Shown one piece after another: positions 24,515 to 36,043 of a DNA stretch of 64,000 nt (its first letter is position 1; each line of letters starts with the position of its first letter). The notes under the pieces are model-generated. The model was not told where the DNA came from. It saw only the letters and a program-made list of their open reading frames with translations, and did not search any database. Source of the DNA: Serinus canaria (lineage: Eukaryota; Chordata; Aves; Passeriformes; Fringillidae); NCBI RefSeq assembly GCF_022539315.1, contig NC_066326.1, positions 11,796,601 to 11,860,600 on the forward strand. Direction: 5' to 3'. Made by a program: the position numbers and the translations under genes.

Positions 24515-24900
24515 CTTGCAGAGATCCCCTCCTCCTCTCGGCACAAGCCCTGCTCGCTGTGGGCAGCGGCAGTGTCTGAAAACGCTGTCAGAAGAGGAAA
24601 AGAACAAGGTCAAAATCGCAGCTCGGCTTTCACTCTTCCCTTCAGGCCCGGCGGCCCGGAGAGTTTGGGTATTTAAGCCACCACCTTCCCTTCAAGACGT
24701 CTCATATTCACCTTCTGACCAGCCTCTCCCCTATTTACGTAAATACGGTCTTTTGTACAATAAAGCCCGCTGAGCGCACTTGTTCCAAGCAGGAGCAAAG
24801 TGCGAGCGGCCATGGGGGAGGGAGCGGGAGCCGCGGCGGGGAGAGCCGGGCCCAGCAGCCCGGGAAGGGCTCCGCGGATCCAGCGCCGCGGGCTCATGCT
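24515..24900 (-). other. ABHD6: Probable non-coding first exon of ABHD6
   Basis: A strong donor on the minus strand (CTGCAAG then GTAAGC) ends an exon at 24515, just upstream of the first coding exon and next to the CpG-rich promoter. The 5' limit is not visible; the value given is only the edge of the most GC-rich block. A short minus-strand ORF at 24673-24897 would be an upstream ORF if transcription starts that far out. Confidence 0.5.
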
Positions 24901-25440
24901 CGCCCTTCAGGTGATTACTGCTATTAGAACAAAGCCAGCTAAGCTGCTGCTCATCCCCTTCCTCTTTGTCTTAGAGGTGCTTTTCCAAGCGCTCCCCGTG
25001 CCCCTCCCCTCCCCCCCGAGCCTGCCCTGTGTGAGACAGGCTGGAGCGGAGCGCAGCCGCAGGAAATTACCGGAGAGGCAGCAAAACGCTGGCCTGCACT
25101 CGCTGGCAGATTTTGCCTGTGAAATTCACGGGGGATGATCAACAGGTGCACCGGAGTCACGCGGCATCAGTTCTGGGGGCTGCTTCAAGCCAGAAATTCC
25201 CGGAGAGGTCCCCCTGCCAGGGCCGCAGGTCCCGGGGCAGTGATGTCCCCATCACACCGGAACATTTCGGCAGGGCCGTGGCAGCCGCCCCTCCCCAGGT
25301 GACCCCGGTGCCCAATGCCGGCCCTGCGCCCCCGGCGAGCCCCGCTCGGGCCCCGCTGGCCGCGGGTGCCTGGGGGAGCAGGAGCGCGGGCAGCCCCATG
25401 GCGCTTCCGAACCTCCTTCTGCCTGGTCAGAGCATCGTCA
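24640..25440. promoter_or_regulatory. CpG-rich promoter region of ABHD6
   Basis: GC- and CpG-rich block around the presumed ABHD6 start, densest at about 24,800-24,910 and again at 25,200-25,400. It fits a housekeeping-type CpG-island promoter lying between divergent ABHD6 and DNASE1L3. It holds the perfect palindrome TATTTACGTAAATA at 24732-24745. Confidence 0.55.
24735..24742. promoter_or_regulatory. Perfect D-box / PAR-bZIP site TTACGTAA
   Basis: TTACGTAA is the ideal palindromic recognition sequence of PAR-bZIP factors (DBP, TEF, HLF) and NFIL3. Here it is the core of a 14-bp perfect palindrome in the ABHD6 5' region. Binding is inferred from the motif only. Confidence 0.4.
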
Positions 25441-27569
25441 CTGATTTCCGTGGCTAACTCGATGGAGGAGAGTGTCAGCAGGCTCAGCTATGCAGTCAGG
25501 GACAGCCACCATAACCACAGTCCCCAGCACCCACTGCCCAATAAAGCCACCCCTGCACCTGTCAGTGCTGCAGGGACACTGGCTCACCGGCTCGTGGGAG
25601 CACCCACGGTGACAATGCCCTGGTGTTTTGTCCATCCGGCAATGATAACCTTCTCTGCTGCCCTGAGACCAGGCACCATCACCCCAGGCCCCAGAACAGT
25701 CCTTTGCTACCAGCTAGAGGATAGCTTTTTAAGCTGCTGTGGGTTTAAAAATAAAACAAACCCTCTGGTAACAGCCGTAAGTCTTCATACCACAGCACAT
25801 CCATCATTCTGAGGTGCCCTGTGACCAAGAGTCACAGCAAGTGGCCCCAAGTGGTGCTACTACTTCTCACAAGGATCTCCACACACTTCATAAATTAACT
25901 TGGAAACATCAATTAGGCAACTCTGATAAATGATGTGTGATCATGGCGGTGATAGCACTGAGCACACTGAACACATTGCAGGGCATGGGATGCGAAACCA
26001 GGAGCTCTGGTTCCCGTGCTGGCAACAAGCGCTGACCACCACAGCCTACATCCCACCTGGGAGGATCCCCAAAACAAGGCACCCAGGTAATGGGATGGTC
26101 CCAGGACAGATGCTAAGGGGAGGCTCCACATCTCCATTTGTTTGCTGCTTCCTCCCATGTCAGTTTCAATCAAGGATCTCAACACCTGCAAAGAGAGGGC
26201 CCAACAGGTGGAAGGGGTATGTGGGTCACTACAGAGATCAGCATGTTGAAGACACTCCCAAAGCCATGGGACAAAGGTATTTTTCCTCTTTCAAGCTCAG
26301 TGTGTCACTCCAGGGAGGCTGGGGAAGACCCAAGAATGCAGCTCAGATGTATCTTTAATTTTTTACTGAGCCCCACAAGAGAAGCAGCAGCAGCACAAAA
26401 CCCACCCCAAGGCAGAAGACCCTTGGGTTGGAAAAGGAAACTGGCAGCTGATGCACTGGGCAGCCCTGAGAAAGGCCAGACAGGGATTTCACAAAACAGC
26501 AATCACATGTATGCCATCACTGCCAACAATCAGGCACAAAGGCTGTCTTGGGCTGTGCTCATCAGTACTGGGCTGCACAACTGCTGCTGCACCCAGGGTT
26601 TTGCTCAGCCCACCTGCACCCAGCACTGACCATGCCTCACTGATCACTGAATCACTGAAAGCTAAGCAACACAAAACCATATGGTTTTGGTTTTTTTTTT
26701 TAAGATCTAAAAAGGAAAAGGCATCAACCAGTTTTAAGATTCCACAGCAGAAACAGGGGGCTCTGAGGGACCTTGATGACTGAGGTGGGCCCTCTTAGAT
26801 GCCCTGTAAAAAGAAAAACCCAAAACATGCAAGTGAACCCTTTCCCTTGGAAACCCCCTCACCCTTGCATCATCTGCAGCCAGAAAAATAATATTGACTA
26901 TAAATGATGACATAACAACTGTTACGAATCCCCAGTGGTGTAATTTGCTATGAGATCCTTTAGGTGCTAATCACAGAGAAGTTGTGATTTAATATCTATT
27001 AATATTTGAAAGATCTCTGTCTGTCAGTCAGCCAGCTCTCAATCTTAATCCGGCCTCTGGTGAGCCCAGAGTGAGAAATGTGCCCTTTCACCTTCATTTA
27101 TTTATAGGTGGCAGCAATGCAATCATTATTTCTGCAGCAGTGTTTCACAAAACCTACATCTCTGAGCCATTTGTATCTGTGCAAGACGGCTCCAACACGA
27201 GCCAGAGAGTCTGGGCTGGTTCCTGACCCTGCTGCTGTACCCCAGGCTGGGAATATGCAGGGACAAGCTATCAGCATCACTGCTAGCCAGCCTGGGCACA
27301 AGGCGGATGCAAAGCATCACCCAAGCAGGCTGTGCTGCCAGTCAGCTGCTGCTTTAGAGATTCATAACGTGCCCATCCTCCTTCCGGAGCCCGTCGCCAT
27401 CCTCATCCTGCCGCACACGCACGCAGCAGAGCGTGCACGGCACATCGGATGTCACGAGTGCGCTCGGACTCGGCCGGCTCCTGGGGAGGGGGTAGCAAGC
27501 AGTTGGGCAAGGAAGAGGTAGGGGTATCCAGGGGCCACATCCTGGCCCCTTTTCTCAGCACACTGTCTT

Positions 27570-27583
27570 CCCCCCCCCCCCCC
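27570..27583. repeat. C14 homopolymer
   Basis: Uninterrupted C run just ahead of the short CR1 fragment and the orphan CpG island. A likely sequencing or assembly error hot spot. Confidence 0.9.
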
Positions 27584-27659
27584 AGTCCCCCCAAAGCATC
27601 CTCCTCCGGCAAAATGACAGCATCCTCCGAACGGCGGCAGCTGGGACCATGGAATCCTG

Positions 27660-27725
27660 TAGAGTTATAAAACGGTTTGCTTTGGAAGGGACCATAAAGA
27701 TCATCTTGTTCCAGCCCCCTCGCCA
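27660..27725 (-). mobile_element. Short CR1 fragment
   Basis: TTTGGAAGGGACCATAAAGA and TCATCTTGTTCCAGCCCCC match the CR1 3'-end motif. Only about 65 bp remain, 100 bp before the orphan CpG island. Confidence 0.6.
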
Positions 27726-27829
27726 CCAAATGATTAATTGTTGGAGGAGGGGGGGAATTAAAGGCAAAATAATTAAATATTTGAATATATATTTTAATGT
27801 TTTTTCTTGAATTTCGTCTTTGCTCGCGA

Positions 27830-28210
27830 TCTATCTGCCCACCCCCAGCGATACCACACTTGGGACTGGGGAGACCCGGACGCCGGAACGGCCCCCCCTC
27901 TGCTCACTTCCCCCCGGTCCTGTCACTGCCACCGTCAGCCCCGCATCCCGCCCCCCCGCCTCTCACCGTGCCGATCCGAGCCGTGCCTGGCCGCAATGGC
28001 AGCGCCGGGCGGAACGCGGCGGCTCCGCGGCGCCTCCCCCCGCGCCGGTGCGGCTCCGCGGGGCGCACCGAGAGGCGGGGATGCGGCTCCGCGGGGCGGG
28101 ATGCCGCGGGGGGAAAGGCGGGACACAGCTGGGGTGAAAGGGGGGTGAGATAGGGGCCAAAGCGGGGTTACAGCGCCGTGAAAGGGGGGGCACGATAGGG
28201 CTGCCTTGCC
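27830..28210. promoter_or_regulatory. Orphan CpG island between ABHD6 and DNASE1L3
   Basis: Very CpG-rich block densest at about 27,930-28,110, with three near-identical GCGGCTCCGCGG units. It lies 3 kb from the ABHD6 promoter and 7 kb before the DNASE1L3 start codon. No coding exon is recognisable beside it. It could be an upstream DNASE1L3 promoter, an lncRNA promoter or a regulatory island. Confidence 0.55.
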
Positions 28211-28880
28211 CATGACAAAGGAGACGATCTGGGGGGACAAGGACTGCAAAATGGCTACAGTGGGGGGTGTAGAGGGACGTCAGGATGTGCAAGGCGGGAT
28301 GCAATGAAGCTGCAAAAGGAACGCAGGGGAGAAGTAATGGGGCTTCCATGGGGATTGCGACAGGGGTGGAAAGGGGGATGCAATGGGGGATTCAGTGGAG
28401 CTGTGATGGGAATTCAGCGGGGTTAACGCAGGGGATGCAGCTGGGCTGCGGCGGAAGAGGAAGCGGTGTAGCACGGTGTCGGGGGACAATGTGGGGGTGC
28501 AAGAGGGGACAGAGAGTGGCAACAGAAGGATGTGATGTGACTTTAGTGGGGGCGTAAGGGAGGGGCGCAGGTGGGCTGCAGGGGGTGGGCAGTTACACCC
28601 GGGTTAGGGTGAGGGAAGATGATTCACCCGGCGAGAGTCATTCGTTAGGATTGCAAACAGCCTCACCACGTGAGGGGTAAAAGGGGAGTATTGCAAGGGA
28701 CACACAGCAGGGAGCCAAGAAGGATGCAATGAGGCTACAGAACTCTTACAATGGGGTTGCCATGGGGATGCAGCAGGGATAAAAAAGGGAATGTGATACG
28801 GCAGCAGCAGGGTCTCAACAAAGAGACACAAGGGTGGAAACAACGGGGGACTACAACAGGGATGTCAAGGGGATGGCAAT
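28140..28880 (+). repeat. G-skewed degenerate minisatellite-like tract
   Basis: About 740 bp with long runs of G and few C on the plus strand, built from loosely repeated units around GGGGATGCAATGGGG. The core GGATGCAATG recurs at 28297, 28376 and 28722, with variants at about 28434, 28764 and 28858. It starts directly at the edge of the CpG island. Confidence 0.5.
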
Positions 28881-31800
28881 ACAATGGCCACAGAACTACC
28901 AGGGAGGAGAGTGCAGTGCTACACCCCACAGAGAAACCCCACAGCCTCCTTGCATGAGGCCTGGGAGCAAACTTGGTGTGGGAGACAGCTGTTCCCAGGT
29001 CTGGGGGAGGGCTGTGGTCAGGGATGTTCCTATGGGAAGGACACAAAGTTGAAATCAGAGCATCCCACTTATAAAAATCCTATTTCAGGTGTTAAAGTAA
29101 GTCTGTCAGGTTACCAATCTTTTACCTTCCCAACAGATGACACTGCTATCAGGAGCTGCATTTCCACTTGCATTTTAAAATCTGCTCTGATTTTTCCTAA
29201 AACTGCCAATTGAATCCTTTTGCTATAAGCAAATTTACTTTCATTCCCCCTGGGTCACATATCAGGCTGGTGTGTACCCTTAAATTATGCCAAGAAATTA
29301 TGAGAAAACTTAATTAAATTAGAAATGAGATCAGCTCCTGAGTAAATGCAAACTGGGTCAAATCCTCACCCCACCTGCGCTCTGATAAAGGATGTCCCTT
29401 TGGTCTGGCAGGCTGGGGAAGGTGAGATAATTGGTGCAAAGGGCTTTCCAGGTCAGAGTTTACTACAATAACTATAAGCTTTTGATAACATGAATTGTCA
29501 GAAGATATTTACAACCAAGAATCCAAGGCTTTAGGTGGCCTGGTGAAGCTGAGGCCCAGCCTCTTTTGGGTTCTCTTTCTCAGTCAAGCAGTGCTAAACA
29601 AAGCTGAGTTTCCGCTAAGGTGACCTAGGTGGACATGAGAGGTGTTTCACAAGCCTTCAAACACTGTTTGCAGCCAGGGCTGTTTGTTCAGCTTTCCCAT
29701 GCATGGCCCGGGCTCCCGCAGGACACCTGCAGGGCAGTGCTGACTCACAACGAAGGATTACCCAGCCGTGGTTGTTCCTGGTGGGAATGCCCCTGGATGC
29801 AGTCATAGGAAATGATGGTGCTTAAAATAGAGAAGCTGAAGCAGAGACCTGTGGTGGTTTTGTGTCGAAACATGGCACGAGCTAAGCAGGGAACCCAGTC
29901 CTGCAGGCTCAGTGTGCAGCCGCAGGGAAGAGTCATTGAGAGTCTCCTTTGGAGGTGATGGGCTCCCCTGATCCAGCCACTGCCAGGACAAGGCCACAGC
30001 TTCAGCAGGTCACAGCCCTGCTGGGGGAGGCTGTTTGCAGTGCCCTGATCCCTTTGCCAGGCAGGGCTGAGGCTGCTCCTCTGTCCCAGCACAGCAGAGC
30101 AGACCTTGGGCACTTGAGATGGCACAGAGGGAGCAATGGGGAGAGTGCAGGGCACAGCTGGGCTCCCTGTGCCCACAGAGAGCAGATGAGCCTCAGGCTG
30201 CAGAGGAAACCCCAGCAGTTCTGGGGGCACCTCCTCAGGACCCTGCAAGGTCATGCTGGGGATGGTTGCAATGTGGCAAGCCCAAATTAAAAGCCAGTGC
30301 CTGCACTGACCTGCCCCATGAGTTTTGTTTCTTTTCTCAGCCCACAGACAGCTGTGGCAGCTGGCAAGGACTGAGTCACCCCTTGGTCACCCTCTGAGGC
30401 TGCTGGCATGTTGGAGCCCAGTGCCAGCTAGGCTGGCCCTTAGCTGAAAATTACTCATTCCCAATGCCAGTGTCTGGAGCTTGGCTTCCCACCAGCACAG
30501 GAGCACAGCTTTGATCCTGTGAGCATGACAGACAGTGACCACAATGATGACCAAGTCCATTGGTGACTTATGAGAAACAAAACGTATCTAAAATAGAGCA
30601 ACCACACTATAAAAACATTAAAAATAATCGGAAATAGCTGTTGCATGGCCCCAGAAACCAGGACACAAGACTTTTATGTAAACAATCTTGTTTTCCATAG
30701 AAAGGTGGAAGCTGTGGCTGGACTCAGTCCAGGATGGCTGTGGAGAGCTCAGACTTCTTCCTCACCAAGTTGAGAAGCAGCATTGCTCCACTAGGTGAAA
30801 GGTTTCCGTGTTATTTTCCACTGCTGCGTAAGGAATCCCCAGGGCACGTGGTGAGGCTGTTTGCAATCATAACAAGTGGCTGCATGCTGCCTTGGTGGGC
30901 TGAATCATCTTCCCAGGGTGACTTGTCCCCATCTACTTCCACTGGCACAGTGGTGGCCCTGTGGCATAATCCATGAGCAATGCCCAGGGCACTGTGGGCA
31001 TGGGAGAGTGCAGGTGGGTGCCCCAGAGCCCACCACGGGAGCTACTGCTGAGGAAAGCCTTGCCATGCCCTGAGCAGTGCCACTTTAATAACACAGAGCT
31101 ACAGAAATTCATACCCAGGACAGGGATAAGATCTTGGCTCACCTCGTTGCAAACAGCAGCTTTGGATGAGCACAGGGGTAAATAACTCCTCTGTGCATAC
31201 CTTGAGCAGCTCTGGGTGGGCACAGGGGTAAATGACTCCTCTGTGCCCACCTTGAGCAGCTCTGGGTGGGCACAGGGGTAAATAACTCCTCTGTGCCCAC
31301 CTTGAGCAGCTCTGGGTGGGCACAGGGGTAAATAACTCCTCTGTGCACACCTTGAGCAGCTCTGGGTGGGCACAGGGGTAAATGACTCCTCTGTGCCACT
31401 CTGTCACTCTTCAGGACCTTCATTGCACAACCTGGGACAGGCACAGCAACAATGCTCCTGCTGTTTAAAACATTATAAAGCAAGACCTGCTTGCCTAATA
31501 AGAGCTTTTAAAAATGTTTTATTAACTCTACTCAAAGTTAATGCATGCATTATGTGCATTTTAATTACGTCTTTAGCTGCTAATAATATGGGTGTACTTC
31601 TTGACACAAAACCTTATTTGGTGGCTGCAAATTCTTTATAGAGGATTAACTTCAAAGCCTCATCTTGTCATCATGCATGAAAGCCTGTCTTTCAGATTAC
31701 CTCCTGCTCTCCTACAGCTTAGCTAAGCAGTCTCTTCAAGAAACTGGAAACATCGTGAGGCATTTTTCCTTGGACTGCCTTGTAGTGGGCAGGCTGTCAT

Positions 31801-34800
31801 GCTTCAAACCACTAACTGAACAATACTGACATATTAAGTTGAAAAAGAAAACCTTATCAGAGTCCTGGACCAGCAAAGGAATTTTGCCTTGGCAGTAATT
31901 AATTAGGTAGAATACTTACCTTCCAGAATTATAAATAGAGTATCAAAGACTTGATTCAAAACATTCCACATGTCTTGCACACCAAATACTTTTACCCTGC
32001 ACTGCACTGAAATGCCTGAGGGTCACAGCAGGACAATATTGCCATTGTATTGGCACTGAAGCCACTGCCCAAATGGCCATATATGGCCTGCAGCACAGCT
32101 GTGAACTTTAGCAATGCACAATGGCTCAAGTGCTTTGCTACTTATTAACTTGAAAGTCCAGGAGACTGTGATGGCTGTGATGAGGTCACCAAGAGCCCAA
32201 AGGCCATTTCATTTGCCCAAAAGAACCCACTTTTATGGTGATGGCATCTTCGGGGCCAGCCCTTTCTGGACCTCCCCTGTCATAGCAGATATTGTCAGAG
32301 CAGCAATTTGTGGGAAAATGGTAAAAATTAAAAAACATGCAAAACTTTAAAGCCTGCTACATGGAAGGGGAGGCCCCTTGTCCATAAAACAGAGCTGTGG
32401 TGGCTCCTGGGGAGCACCAGCCTGGGGGTGTTGGTCCCCACACTGCCCCTCACACCCAACACCCTCTGCCCATGCTGGCCCTGGGTCCCTGGAGCCAATC
32501 TGCTCTTTGGGGGAGCAGGCTAAGGGGGTGTCAGATGGGGCAGCAGGGACACCCCGACAGGCTGGGCCTCACACAGACCTGGCCACTCTTTGCACCCTAG
32601 GTTGAAAGGGCACAGCAGCACTGGTGTCCCCAGCAGTGCCAAAGCCCTGAGCAGCACACAGCCACCACATCTTTCCTACAGGGAAATGAAGCTTCAGCCA
32701 AGCCCCAGCACCCCATGGGTGCTCCCCCTCATGGAATATCCCGTGAGTCATTGCTGCCCTCCCAGCCCACAGCAGGCTTCCTCTGCAGGGCAGAAGGGGA
32801 TGTGGGCTGACCCCGCAGTGTCTCCCTCCAGCCCTCCCAGGGAGGCACAGGAAACCTCAGAGATCCTCTCAGTCCATCTCTGCCAACAAAAACAATTCTC
32901 TGTGTTCCCTAGAGGCAGCCAAAAGGAAGCAGCTGTGCTCCCTCATGTCTGCAGGACCCTCACACCCCCCTGTCCCGTGGGGACCCTAAGCAAGCACGTG
33001 ATACAGGGACTCATCTCACCCCATCCATCCCACAGCACCCTCTGGGCAGTGGGAAGAAGAGGGAGGGCTGAGCTGCTGCTCCAGGGGGAGTGACACAGCA
33101 GCCACAGCCCCCATGCACCCAGAACAGGCTCCAAAAGGCTCTGGGCAGCCCCTACTCACTGCTGGGAGCTCCTACCCAAATTGGCTCCTGCCCTACCCTC
33201 AGCCTCCTGAGCTGCCTCCAGTCCCTGGGATCAGGGGGAGGCTGAGGAGGGGCTTTATTGATGAATGTTCCACAGGTGCTGCTCATCTGGAGAGGGTGTC
33301 CCTCACCTGTCATCATTCCAAGTGGGGACTGTGCTGGCTTCACCAGCAGCTTCTTGTGCAAGAGCAGGGCAGCCCTGAACTGTCAGTGTTCATGCACCCT
33401 CATCAAGCATGTTTTATGATCTGATAAGGAGCAAAGAGGACATGCACAGAAAGGGCAGTAAACAGGGAGTAAAGTGCTGCAGAAAGGAACACGAGCTCTC
33501 TGTGTCACCCCCCTCAGGTCGACTGGCTGCTGATTGTCCCCCTGATAATGCCTGGGGTGGAGGAGAAAGAGGTAACTGATATGCCAGGAGATAAACACAG
33601 CACTGACAGCCATGGTTCAGGGTCAAAGCCTTCATGGGCACCACAAAAACCACTTGCTCTTTGATGCCAGGGTAGCCAAAACAAGCGTGATTTTGGGGAG
33701 AGCTCTGGGTTTTGATAACTCTGACCCTGAAGCTGCTGCTGCTGTCGCAAGCACTTGGCTCAGGCTGAGATTTTAGCAAGGTTAAGCTGGAGATTTACAC
33801 CCCTCCAAGGCTGTCACTTTCCCTCCCCTTCTATATTAGTTTCTTCCAGAGCCTGTCCTGCCAGGGGACAGCTCATTGGAGACCCAGGGTAGAGGAAGCA
33901 CCACCTAATCCCTGTTACTTTGGAGGATGGCCTGCCCACTCCCCACGTAGCTCTGTTGGTTGGCAATCACTGCAGTAAAGAGGTGACACTTCCCCTGCTG
34001 GCAGCCAGTGCTCCAAATTCCTATAATGCCAAGAGGGATTGGTGGTGCCTGTTCAATGCCTGCAGCACATTCCCTGGAGAACTTGCCTCCCCAGCAAGCC
34101 TAGATCCCACTGCTTTCAGCTGTGCCATGTCTTGGGGAGCCCTTCCACGTGCTGTGCTTTGTGCTGTCTGCACCTGAGCCTGTGCAGTTGGTTCAGTGCT
34201 GGCAGCCGTGTCCTGGTGCCTCTGGCTCTAGACCTGCTCGGGCAGCAGGTTGCAGGCAGGCTGGGTGTTCCTAGAGAAGGGAAGGAGGACATGAAAGCAC
34301 CCTGTAAACACAGAGAAAAATTCAAGACACTTAAAGTTGTCATTTAGCTTGAGCTCGTGTTACACCTCCTGCCTTTATAACTTGATTGAGGACCAACAAA
34401 TGTGTCTCTGGCTGAGGGCTGGCATGAGGTGGAGGATTTAGAGGGTAGGGGGGTGACTTCCCTGCAAAAGCCAAGACATCCCACCTGCAGCATCCTCACT
34501 CAGGTGTTGTTTTAGCCAAACTCCTGTGTCCCCTGCCAGCCCACAGCACCAGCCGGACTCATGCACAAACCGAGACTCCTGTGCTGGGACACTTGGCCAG
34601 CAGTTTGAGGGGCAGTTCTGGGGCATCATGTATCTTACCATGGCTGCCTGGCAGTCCCTTCCAGTGGGCTTCTGGTGCCCTCCTTCTGGATTCTGGAAGA
34701 TCCCAGTCTTCCCCCTGCTGCTTCCCAGACCCTTTCACCATCCATCCCATCCATCTCCTGGTCTTGACTGCTGTCCTGGAATGGCCCAGGGAGCCTGGTC

Positions 34801-35137
34801 CTAGTCCAGCACAGCCCAGAGAGGTCCCAGTCATGGCAAGAATCTCACAGCTGGTGTCTCGCTGTGGGGAGGGACAGTGGGTTCTGCTGGAGCTGTTGCT
34901 CTGCCAGGATTCAGAGGCTGGCTCAGAAGAGCCTGGTTTCCCCTCAGGGAGAAGTTCAAAGTCTCCATGCTGCTTTGTGGTGGGAGATGGAAGCAGGGAA
35001 AGGAGGAAATGGTGATTCCTGTTCCTGACTGACACAGCTGGCTGCTGGGTTTGACCCCAGCCAGCCACAGAGGGACGGGTGCACAAACACACACACATTT
35101 ATAGGCGCGCTCGCAGCGGATCAATTTGCCCTGGTCC
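28881..35137. other. Intergenic, upstream of DNASE1L3
   Basis: About 6 kb of unique sequence holding only the 50-bp minisatellite. No recognised gene. The DNASE1L3 promoter should lie at the right end; a TTTATAG at 35098-35104 sits too close to the ATG to be convincing as its TATA box. Confidence 0.6.
31161..31397. repeat. 50-bp tandem repeat, about 4.7 copies
   Basis: Units begin at 31161, 31211, 31261, 31311 and 31361 and carry CACAGGGGTAAATAACTCC and CTTGAGCAGCTCTGGGTGGG. Inner copies are nearly identical (single-base changes), while the first is more diverged at its start. The period is not a multiple of three, which creates periodic ORFs in all three minus frames. Confidence 0.95.
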
Positions 35138-35275
35138 ATGAAGATGCTGCTCTTCTTCTTACTTTCACTCTTCCATTTCAACCCATCTCTGAGCCTAAAA
35201 ATCTGCTCCTTCAATGTGAGGTCTTTTGGAGAAACTAAAATAGCCAGACCTGAAGTCATCGATGCTGTGGTAAAG
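35138..35275 (+). CDS. DNASE1L3: DNASE1L3 coding exon 1: signal peptide and first active-site strand
   Basis: Forty-six codons from [19 protein letters not shown] (signal peptide) into [15 protein letters not shown]. Donor GTACGT, phase 0. No convincing core promoter was seen just upstream, so a further 5' exon is possible. Confidence 0.95.
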
Positions 35276-36006
35276 GTACGTTGGTTTGCCTGGATGAGGC
35301 AGACACTGAGCTTTCTAGCATTTCTTAGATGCAGTCTTGCACTTTGTTTTTTTCACAGTTAAATATCAAGCAAAAAAAGGGAGCTAATTATTAAAAAAAA
35401 TATCATACTCTTAAAGTAAAAATCAGCCTGTGGTTGAACAGAATGTATGCTGTTATTTTAGCCTTCATGGGAATACAACAGAAAAAATATTTGCTGTTTC
35501 CTTTGGAAACTGAGTTACAAAAGGAGGAAAACCTCATTGCACAGTAAAAATAATTTTCACTTTGAATCCAGAAAGCTTTGTTTTGTGATACATTATTTAC
35601 CTTCTTTATGTGCTAATTAGTCTCAAACATTCTTGTCTAATTAAACTTATTCTCAGGACAGCAAATAGTATCTGTCAAATTAGAGTCTGGTAGAAATTTG
35701 AAAAACTATTTTCTGTAAGCGAACCCTCACCATCAGGCTGCCTCTGCAAAAGCTGAAGATAACCCTGGTTTTAAAAAAGAACCACCTTTAAGACTTGTAG
35801 CTTTGCCAGTACCCTCCAAGATGCCACAGTGAGGGAGGACAAGGGGCTTGGCACTAGTGAGGGGCTGTGTGTGCAGAATGGCACCAAGGAGGAATGGCAC
35901 CATACTGTTGGGCTGTATTCCTTTCATTGCAGACTGGCAGAGTGGTTTGCTTGGCTTTGCAGTCCCAGACCACTCTTCCTGTGTTGTATTCACTGTGGGC
36001 AATATA

Positions 36007-36043
<37 letters not shown>

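Larger units (their letters stand above)
25441..27829. other. Intergenic, ABHD6 to orphan CpG island
   Basis: Unique sequence with an AT-rich part at 26,880-27,020. The short CR1 fragment and C14 run lie at its right end. No coding frame is convincing. Confidence 0.6.

Noticed and set aside
24673..24897. Minus-strand ORF starting MSPRRWIRGALPG in the ABHD6 promoter region
   Set aside because: Alanine/proline-rich product of a CpG island without homology. At most an upstream ORF in a long 5' UTR.
27996..28148. ATG-initiated GC-rich frame in the orphan CpG island
   Set aside because: Arg/Gly/Ala/Pro repeats from the GCGGCTCCGCGG units; three overlapping frames look alike, so not coding.
30933..31483. 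Three long minus-strand ORFs with a 50-residue-like periodic peptide
   Set aside because: They are translations of the 50-bp minisatellite in its three frames; no start context or flanking coding sequence.
35098..35104. TTTATAG as TATA box of DNASE1L3
   Set aside because: Only about 35 bp before the ATG, which would leave almost no 5' UTR. It could equally be a 3' splice site; undecided, so not annotated as a promoter.
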